Assembly (NCBI GenBank): GCA_035646635.1
Contig: DASRPA010000111.1
Location: forward strand, 1-10,301
Origin: JACDAL01 sp035646635
Lineage (GTDB): Bacteria > Actinomycetota > CADDZG01 > WHSQ01
Direction: 5' to 3'
Length of the DNA stretch: 10,301 bases
Under the pieces are notes generated by a model. The model saw only the letters and a program-made list of their open reading frames with translations, was not told the origin of the DNA and did no database searches. A program made the position numbers and the translations under genes. Numbering within the stretch: the first letter of the stretch is position 1; each line of letters begins with the position of its first letter. This document shows positions 5,146 through 10,301 of this stretch, piece by piece.

Positions 5146-6480
5146 ATGGCACCCAATACGCTCCTGAAGGGCTTCTCTTCCGACAGTGCTCGCGCTCAGC
5201 GGGCCGCCGCAGCCGCCTCTCCTCGGGGAAGCTGGCTCGATCGCTGGCTGGAAACGGTCTCCGACCTAGCACGGCTCAAGGAGCTGCACCCGATGCTCGA
5301 TGCGGTCATCGACGAGGTCGACGGCCGCAGGATTCGCATCGGCGATCACTGGCTCTCTGACTTCGCCTCCTGCAACTACCTCGGCCTCGACCTCGACGAC
5401 ACGGTGATCCAATCCGTGCTGCCCTATCTCGAAAAGTGGGGCACACACCCGAGCTGGTCCCGTCTGCTCGGCAGCCCCGTGATCTACGAGGAGATCGAGG
5501 CCAAGCTCACCAAGCTTCTGGGCGCCGAAGACGTGCTCGCCCTGCCGACCATCACCCACATCCATATGTCGGTCATACCGATCCTTGCCGGGTCGGGCAC
5601 CATCTTTCTCGACGGCCGCGCCCACAAGACGATCTATGACGGTTGTCAAGTCGCCCGCCATCACGGCGCCAAGGTGAAGAAGTTCCGCCACGACGATCCC
5701 AACCACCTACAAGAACTAATGTCTGCCGACGGCTCCAAGACCAAGCTCATCTGCATGGACGGAGTCAACAGCATGACCGGCAACGCCCCCGACCTTCGCC
5801 AGTTCGCGGCCGTCGCCCGCGACCATGGCGCGCTGCTCTACATCGACGACGCTCATGGTTTTGGGGTGATCGGGGAGCGCGGTTCCGGCGAGCTCTGCGA
5901 TTACGGCATGCGCGGCAACGGCATCGTCAAGCATTTCGGCGAGAGCTATGAGAACGTCGTTCTGGTCGCCGGTCTCTCGAAGTCGTTCTCGTCCCTGCTT
6001 GCCTTCATCGCCTGTCCCACCCAGCTGAAGGACATGCTCAAGATCGCAGCGCCGCCCTACCTCTACTCGGGCCCCTCCCCCATCGCCTCGCTTGCTACCA
6101 CGCTCGCCGGTCTCGAGGTCAACGAAGTCCGAGGTGACCAGCTCCGTGCGGACCTTCATCGCAAGACCAAGACCGTGCTCACCTGCCTGGAGAAGCTCGG
6201 CATCGCGACCCCGAATCGGTCCGGTTTTCCTATAGTCGAGATACCCCTTGCCGATCATCAAGACGTGGATGAAGTCGGCCGATACCTGTTCAAGCGAGGG
6301 ATATACGCGACCTTGGCCGCCTATCCATTGGTTCCCAAGAACGAGGTCGGATTCCGCATCCAAGTCACAGCAGCTAACAAAGACGATCAAATCGCACATC
6401 TGGTCACTGTGCTCGAAGAGGTCGCGGACAAGTTCACCTTGCAGAACCCCTCGAGAGTCGCTCGCTGGTCGGGAGGCTAG
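5146..6480 (+). CDS. PLP-dependent alpha-oxoamine synthase-like enzyme (aminotransferase class I/II fold)
   Basis: The 444-residue product resembles the alpha-oxoamine synthase family (8-amino-7-oxononanoate synthase, 2-amino-3-ketobutyrate ligase, ALA synthase, serine palmitoyltransferase, CqsA), which joins an amino acid to an acyl thioester. Visible landmarks are SCNYLGLDLDD (75-85), the PLP-stacking H160 in GRAHKTIYDG, D234 and H237 in IDDAHGFGVIGERGSG, the Schiff-base lysine K279 in AGLSKSFSS, and R404 in GFRIQVTAANKDD. Some positions differ from biosynthetic members: IDDAHG replaces DEAHS, and the Gly-rich stretch usually found after the lysine reads LLAFIACP. An extra N-terminal segment of about 45 residues precedes the fold. 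Substrate cannot be assigned; a sphingolipid-type or signal-molecule synthase is possible, and no biotin genes are nearby. No strong ribosome-binding site precedes the ATG. The 1048-residue GGDEF-EAL gene starts 35 nt downstream. Confidence 0.85.
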   Translation: MAPNTLLKGFSSDSARAQRAAAAASPRGSWLDRWLETVSDLARLKELHPMLDAVIDEVDGRRIRIGDHWLSDFASCNYLGLDLDDTVIQSVLPYLEKWGTHPSWSRLLGSPVIYEEIEAKLTKLLGAEDVLALPTITHIHMSVIPILAGSGTIFLDGRAHKTIYDGCQVARHHGAKVKKFRHDDPNHLQELMSADGSKTKLICMDGVNSMTGNAPDLRQFAAVARDHGALLYIDDAHGFGVIGERGSGELCDYGMRGNGIVKHFGESYENVVLVAGLSKSFSSLLAFIACPTQLKDMLKIAAPPYLYSGPSPIASLATTLAGLEVNEVRGDQLRADLHRKTKTVLTCLEKLGIATPNRSGFPIVEIPLADHQDVDEVGRYLFKRGIYATLAAYPLVPKNEVGFRIQVTAANKDDQIAHLVTVLEEVADKFTLQNPSRVARWSGG

Positions 6481-6484
6481 GCCG

Positions 6485-6514
6485 ATGAGCGTCCCCAACA
6501 ACCGAGGGCTCTAG
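6485..6514 (+). CDS. Possible 9-codon leader peptide upstream of the GGDEF-EAL gene
   Basis: An ATG at 6485 opens a short frame, MSVPNNRGL then TAG (6512-6514). GGGAGG (6471-6476) is 8 nt upstream, a better ribosome-binding site than most real genes here have. The stop lies 1 nt before the GTG start at 6516, so terminating ribosomes could restart there. The frame could equally be chance in the 35-nt gap, because that Shine-Dalgarno sequence overlaps the end of the synthase gene. Confidence 0.2.
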   Translation: MSVPNNRGL

Positions 6515-6515
6515 A

Positions 6516-9500
6516 GTGAAGCCGCTGTCGCAACGAGCCTGGCAGCTCTACATCCTGCTGGGAGCTGCACTCACCCTCGCCTACTACTTCGCGCCCGGGC
6601 TCAAGAGCAACGGAGTGCTGTTCAACCTCATTGGGATCTCATCGGCGGTCGCGATCCTCGTGGGAATAAGGCTGCACAAGCCCTCCTGCAAGCTGGCCTG
6701 GAACCTGTTCGCACTCGGCCAGGTCCTATTCGTCTCCGGGGACGCCTTCTACTACGGCTATCAGGCCCTGTCCGAGACCGACGTCCCCTTCCCGTCGGTT
6801 GGGGACTTCTTTTATCTGAGCGTCTACCCCGCTCTCATTGCCGGGCTGCTGGTCTTGATTCACCGGCGCAACCCCGACGGCGACCGCCCCAGCCTGATCG
6901 ATGCCCTCATCGTCACCACCGGCGTAGGTCTGTTGGCCTGGGTCTTCCTGATGGCTCCTTACGCGCACGATGCATCGCTGCCGCTGATCCAGAAGATGGT
7001 ATTGATCGCGTATCCCGCCATGGACGTGTGTCTGCTCGCGGTTGCGATCCGCTTGTCCGTCGATTCGGCGGAAAGGCGGCCGGCGCTCTATCTGCTGGGC
7101 ATCAGCGCCCTCTCGCTGCTGGCGGCCGACGCAGCGCTCGGCATCGTGTCGCTGGAGGCGCCCTACGTGGAGGGTGGAATCCTCGACGCCGGATGGGCCG
7201 CCTATTACATCTTCTGGGGCGCCGCGGCTCTACACCCGTCCATGCGCATGTTGGAGCGACCGGCTCCGTTCCGTTCGACCACCGTATCGAGATCCAGGAT
7301 GCTTCTCTTGACCGGGGCGTCGCTGATGGCACCCGCGGTGCAGGCGATTCAGCTCCTGCGCGGCGAACCCATCGAGCTTCCGGTGATGATCGCCGGGTCG
7401 GCGGCTCTGTTCCTGCTGGTCGTGGCCCGGATGTCTGGTTTGCTGCGCGAGCACGAGCGTTCGGCCAAGCGTGAGCGCGGCCTGCGCGAGGCCGGCGGTG
7501 CCCTGGTGGCGGCCTCGACTCGAGAAGAGGTCTATGAGGCCGCGCTCGACGCCATGCTGGCCCTCGCCGAGGGCCAGCGTCATGCCTTGCTGGCGCTGTT
7601 CTCGGATTCCGGCAAGCTATGCATCGTCGCGGCCCAAGAATCGCACTCGTCACGCACCCTGGAAGAGTGGTTGCTGCTCGAGTCAGAGGTGGACGATCTG
7701 TTCTGGCCGGCGGGCGAGGTCCGGCGCGTCCAACGCCTGGATGCTGATCGAGCGCGCGCCGTTCTCAGACTGCGCGACGAAGTCGCTCACGTATCCTCCT
7801 TCCCGCTGTTCCTGCGCGAGGCGGTTCTGGGTTTCGTGTTCGTGGCCGGCACCTCGGACCTCGCCCGCGCGTCATCGGACGCGCTGCGCACCCTGGCCGC
7901 CAACGTGGCACTCTCTCTGGAGAGCGTGACGCTTTCGGAGGATCTGCATCGTCGCCGCTCCGAGGCGCGTCTTAGCTCCCTCGTACAGCATTCATCCGAC
8001 CTCATCACCGTCATCGAGGCCGACTCCACGATCACCTACCAGTCTCCGGCCGTGGAACGGGTGCTCGGCTACGGGCGTAGCGAGCTCGCCGGCTCCAAGC
8101 TGATCGCATTGATGGATGCGCCCGACGCACAAGGCTTGCTCAACCTGGTTTCGGCCGACAACGACTCGAATCCCGAAGCCGTTGAATGCCGGCTGCGCCA
8201 CGCGAATGGAAGCTGGATTCATTTCGAGGTCTTGAGCACCAACCTCCTGGCCGACCCCAACGTCGAGGGCATCGTGCTAAACGCTCGCGACATCAGCGAA
8301 AGAAAGGCTCTCGAGAAGGAGCTTACGCATCAGGCTTTTCACGACGCCGTCACGGGGCTCGCCAACCGCGCCCTGTTCACCGACCGCGTAAACCATGGGC
8401 TGGCACGGCAGGTACGCGACTCAATGGGACTCGCGGTGCTGTTCGTGGATCTCGATGACTTCAAGACGATCAACGACAGCCTGGGCCACGCCTGTGGAGA
8501 CGAGGTGCTCAGGATCGTCGCACGGCGGCTGCAGGATTCGGTGCGCCCCATGGATACTGTGGCGCGCTTCGGCGGCGACGAATTTGCGATCCTGCTCGAG
8601 GACGTGGAGCGACCCGATTACGTCGCCGAAGTCGCCGACAGAATACTCACCACTCTTGCCACCACCTTCACCGTCGAGGACAGAGAGCTCTTCGTGAGCG
8701 CCAGCATCGGCATCGCGATCCTCGAGGGCGCAGAAGCCATGACCACGCAGGCCGACGACGTCGTGCGTAACGCAGACGTGGCCATGTACCTCGCCAAGCG
8801 CGATGGAAAGGGCGCCTACAGGGTGTTCGAGCCATCGATGCACGAAGATGTCCTGGAGCGGCTCCAGCTCAAGGGCGAGCTGCAGCGCGCGATCGAGCAC
8901 CATCAGCTCGACCTCAACTTCCAGCCGATCGTGGAGCTGGGAGACGGGCGCGTCACCGGCGTCGAGGCACTCGTTCGATGGCACCATCCCGAGCGCGGTC
9001 TGATAGGCCCGGATCAGTTCATCTCTCTAGCCGAGGAGTCCGGCCTCATCGTTCCCCTGGGGAGATGGGTCCTCCGAGAAGCCTGCAGCAGAGCACGTCT
9101 GCTTCAGGTCAGGCGCCCGGAAATGGGTTCCCTGGGCATGAGCGTGAACCTTTCCGCCAAACAGATTCAGCAGCCCGACTTGATAGACGACGTGAGGAAA
9201 GCGCTCGCCGATTCGGGGCTCGACCCCCACTGCCTGACTCTGGAGATCACAGAGAGCATGCTGATGATCGACACGGACAGCACCATCGCCAAGCTGAACG
9301 CGCTGAAGGACCTCGGGGTCAAGCTTGCCGTCGACGACTTCGGGACCGGTTACTCGTCGTTGAGCTATCTAAGCCGCTTCCCGGTCGACATCCTGAAGAT
9401 CGACCGCTCCTTCATCAGTCGAGTCAACGAGGGGGCCGAGGAGTCTGCTCTTGCTGCCGCCATAGTGAAGCTGAGCGAGGCGCTGGATCTTCACACCGTT

Positions 9501-9662
9501 GCAGAAGGCATCGAGCAGCCGGGCCAGATGAACCGTCTGGTGGAGCTCGGCTGCGCCTCCGGCCAGGGCTTCCTCTTCGCCAAGCCCATGGACATCGACG
9601 CGCTGTTGGGCTGGCTCGAAACCGCAGAGGAACGCAGCACGGTTACCGCGCCGAGCCTCTAG
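6516..9662 (+). CDS. Membrane bifunctional diguanylate cyclase/phosphodiesterase (TM-GAF-PAS-GGDEF-EAL)
   Basis: The product has 1048 residues. About ten hydrophobic helices fill residues 10-306 with no family I can name; this is probably a membrane sensor. A GAF-like domain follows at about 325-475, then a PAS domain at about 485-597 (DLITVIEADSTITYQSPAVE, RDISERKALE). The GGDEF domain (about 604-770) has the Mg-binding DLDDFK (645-650), the active site GGDEF (686-690) and an intact product-inhibition I-site, R677-x2-D680, five residues before it. The EAL domain (about 785-1035) keeps E817 (EAL), N878, E910, D940-D941 in DDFGTGYSSL, K961, E997 and Q1017, so it should hydrolyse c-di-GMP. Both activities look possible; which dominates is probably set by the sensor domains. 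The GTG start is supported by GAGGG (6504-6508) 7 nt upstream. The gene sits between a PLP synthase and an MFS exporter. Confidence 0.95.
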   Translation: MKPLSQRAWQLYILLGAALTLAYYFAPGLKSNGVLFNLIGISSAVAILVGIRLHKPSCKLAWNLFALGQVLFVSGDAFYYGYQALSETDVPFPSVGDFFYLSVYPALIAGLLVLIHRRNPDGDRPSLIDALIVTTGVGLLAWVFLMAPYAHDASLPLIQKMVLIAYPAMDVCLLAVAIRLSVDSAERRPALYLLGISALSLLAADAALGIVSLEAPYVEGGILDAGWAAYYIFWGAAALHPSMRMLERPAPFRSTTVSRSRMLLLTGASLMAPAVQAIQLLRGEPIELPVMIAGSAALFLLVVARMSGLLREHERSAKRERGLREAGGALVAASTREEVYEAALDAMLALAEGQRHALLALFSDSGKLCIVAAQESHSSRTLEEWLLLESEVDDLFWPAGEVRRVQRLDADRARAVLRLRDEVAHVSSFPLFLREAVLGFVFVAGTSDLARASSDALRTLAANVALSLESVTLSEDLHRRRSEARLSSLVQHSSDLITVIEADSTITYQSPAVERVLGYGRSELAGSKLIALMDAPDAQGLLNLVSADNDSNPEAVECRLRHANGSWIHFEVLSTNLLADPNVEGIVLNARDISERKALEKELTHQAFHDAVTGLANRALFTDRVNHGLARQVRDSMGLAVLFVDLDDFKTINDSLGHACGDEVLRIVARRLQDSVRPMDTVARFGGDEFAILLEDVERPDYVAEVADRILTTLATTFTVEDRELFVSASIGIAILEGAEAMTTQADDVVRNADVAMYLAKRDGKGAYRVFEPSMHEDVLERLQLKGELQRAIEHHQLDLNFQPIVELGDGRVTGVEALVRWHHPERGLIGPDQFISLAEESGLIVPLGRWVLREACSRARLLQVRRPEMGSLGMSVNLSAKQIQQPDLIDDVRKALADSGLDPHCLTLEITESMLMIDTDSTIAKLNALKDLGVKLAVDDFGTGYSSLSYLSRFPVDILKIDRSFISRVNEGAEESALAAAIVKLSEALDLHTVAEGIEQPGQMNRLVELGCASGQGFLFAKPMDIDALLGWLETAEERSTVTAPSL

Positions 9663-9663
9663 C

Positions 9664-10301
9664 ATGCACAGCTACGAGGCCCTTGACCGCTCGGGAGGGT
9701 TCGCCCGTCGCGGACTTCTGGAACCTTTCAAGGGCCGGGACTTTCGCCTCCTGTGGAGCGGACTGGCGGTCTCGCTCACGGGCGATGGGATATTCCTTGT
9801 CGCTCTAGCGTGGCAAGCGTACTCGTTGTCGAACGTTCCTACCGCCTTCTCGCTTGTCGGGCTGGCGTTGTCGGTGCCTCATATCGCCCTGCTCCTCGTC
9901 GGAGGCGTAATCTCCGATCGCTTCCCCCGCCGGCGGGTGATGCTTGCTTCCGACGTGGTGAGAGGGATCGCAGTCGCCGCCATGGCCGTGCTGGCACTCA
10001 CCGGACGGCTCGAGCTTTTCCATCTCGCCGCATTGGCGGCCGTTTACGGGGCCGGCATGGCCTTCTTCGGTCCTGCATTCGACGCCATCGTGGTGGACGT
10101 TGTGCCCGAGGATCTCTATCCCCAGGCCAATTCGTTGGATCAGCTCGTCAAGCCCCTGGCATTGAGGATGATCGGACCCGCAGTGGGCGGCTGGATCATC
10201 GGAGCCTGGGGGCCGGGGGCGGCGTTCTTCGTCGACGCCGGGACTTTCGCCGTCTCGGCGGCGTGTCTTTGTGCGATGTCGGTGGGGGGCCGGGGTGCAG
10301 G
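9664..10301 (+). CDS. Major facilitator superfamily exporter, EntS/MFS_3-like (3' end outside window)
   Basis: From the ATG at 9664, 212 codons run to the right edge without a stop, about half of a usual 400-residue transporter. After a soluble start, FKGRDFRLLWSGLAVSLTGD (22-41) opens the first helix as in EntS-type proteins. The loop between helices 2 and 3 carries the MFS motif-A sequence GGVISDRFPRRRVM (80-93). FGPAFDAIVVDVVPEDLYPQ (135-154) and ANSLDQL, then GPAVGGWIIGAWGPGAAFFV (171-190), are typical of the MFS_3 group (enterobactin exporter EntS and multidrug relatives). Such proteins use the proton gradient to export small molecules; the substrate here is unknown. The gene starts 1 nt after the GGDEF-EAL stop and lacks a clear ribosome-binding site, so it is probably translationally coupled and part of the same transcript. 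Confidence 0.88.
   Translation, partial: MHSYEALDRSGGFARRGLLEPFKGRDFRLLWSGLAVSLTGDGIFLVALAWQAYSLSNVPTAFSLVGLALSVPHIALLLVGGVISDRFPRRRVMLASDVVRGIAVAAMAVLALTGRLELFHLAALAAVYGAGMAFFGPAFDAIVVDVVPEDLYPQANSLDQLVKPLALRMIGPAVGGWIIGAWGPGAAFFVDAGTFAVSAACLCAMSVGGRGA

Noticed and set aside
5716..6501. Long open frame antisense to the PLP enzyme (261 codons), and a similar one antisense to the zinc-ribbon/RNase HI genes (2680-3423).
   Set aside because: Both mirror confidently identified genes in GC-rich DNA, show no recognisable motifs and lack convincing ribosome-binding sites.

Overview
The window is GC-rich, gene-dense chromosomal DNA with GTG starts and several 1-13 nt gaps or overlaps between genes. 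The gene content points to an actinobacterium: a coiled-coil zinc-ribbon protein next to an RNase HI, a SigK/RskA-type sigma/anti-sigma pair, and a secreted alpha-toroid protein paired with a DUF4430-like protein. A deep-branching class such as Thermoleophilia is possible, but the class cannot be fixed from the sequence alone. I see no tRNA, rRNA, CRISPR array or insertion sequence.

Left part (1-1800, minus strand): a cobalamin riboswitch leads a two-gene unit. The first gene encodes an exported alpha/alpha-toroid (prenyltransferase/squalene-cyclase-repeat) protein. The second, cut by the left edge, encodes an exported DUF4430-like protein. Together they match the two domains of animal intrinsic factor and transcobalamin, so this looks like a B12-regulated, extracellular cobalamin-capture system split over two polypeptides.

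Middle (1871-3558, minus strand): a compact operon runs from a C4 zinc-ribbon coiled-coil protein, through a ribonuclease HI family protein, to a small membrane protein of the YdjM/DUF457 type. Diverging from it (3687-5005, plus strand) are an ECF sigma factor and its zinc-binding, membrane-anchored RskA-like anti-sigma factor, with a 4-nt overlap.

Right part (5146-10301, plus strand): a closely packed unit encodes a PLP-dependent alpha-oxoamine synthase-like enzyme, a 1048-residue membrane GAF-PAS-GGDEF-EAL protein with both catalytic sites and the I-site intact, and an MFS exporter cut by the right edge. Synthase, c-di-GMP enzyme and exporter in one unit suggest a small-molecule or lipid pathway tied to c-di-GMP signalling; this is inference.

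Two related hairpin elements (1809-1861 and 5019-5069) share arm sequence, a central motif and an AAAAT flank. Each lies 9-13 nt after a stop codon, in the same orientation as the gene it follows. I do not recognise the family.
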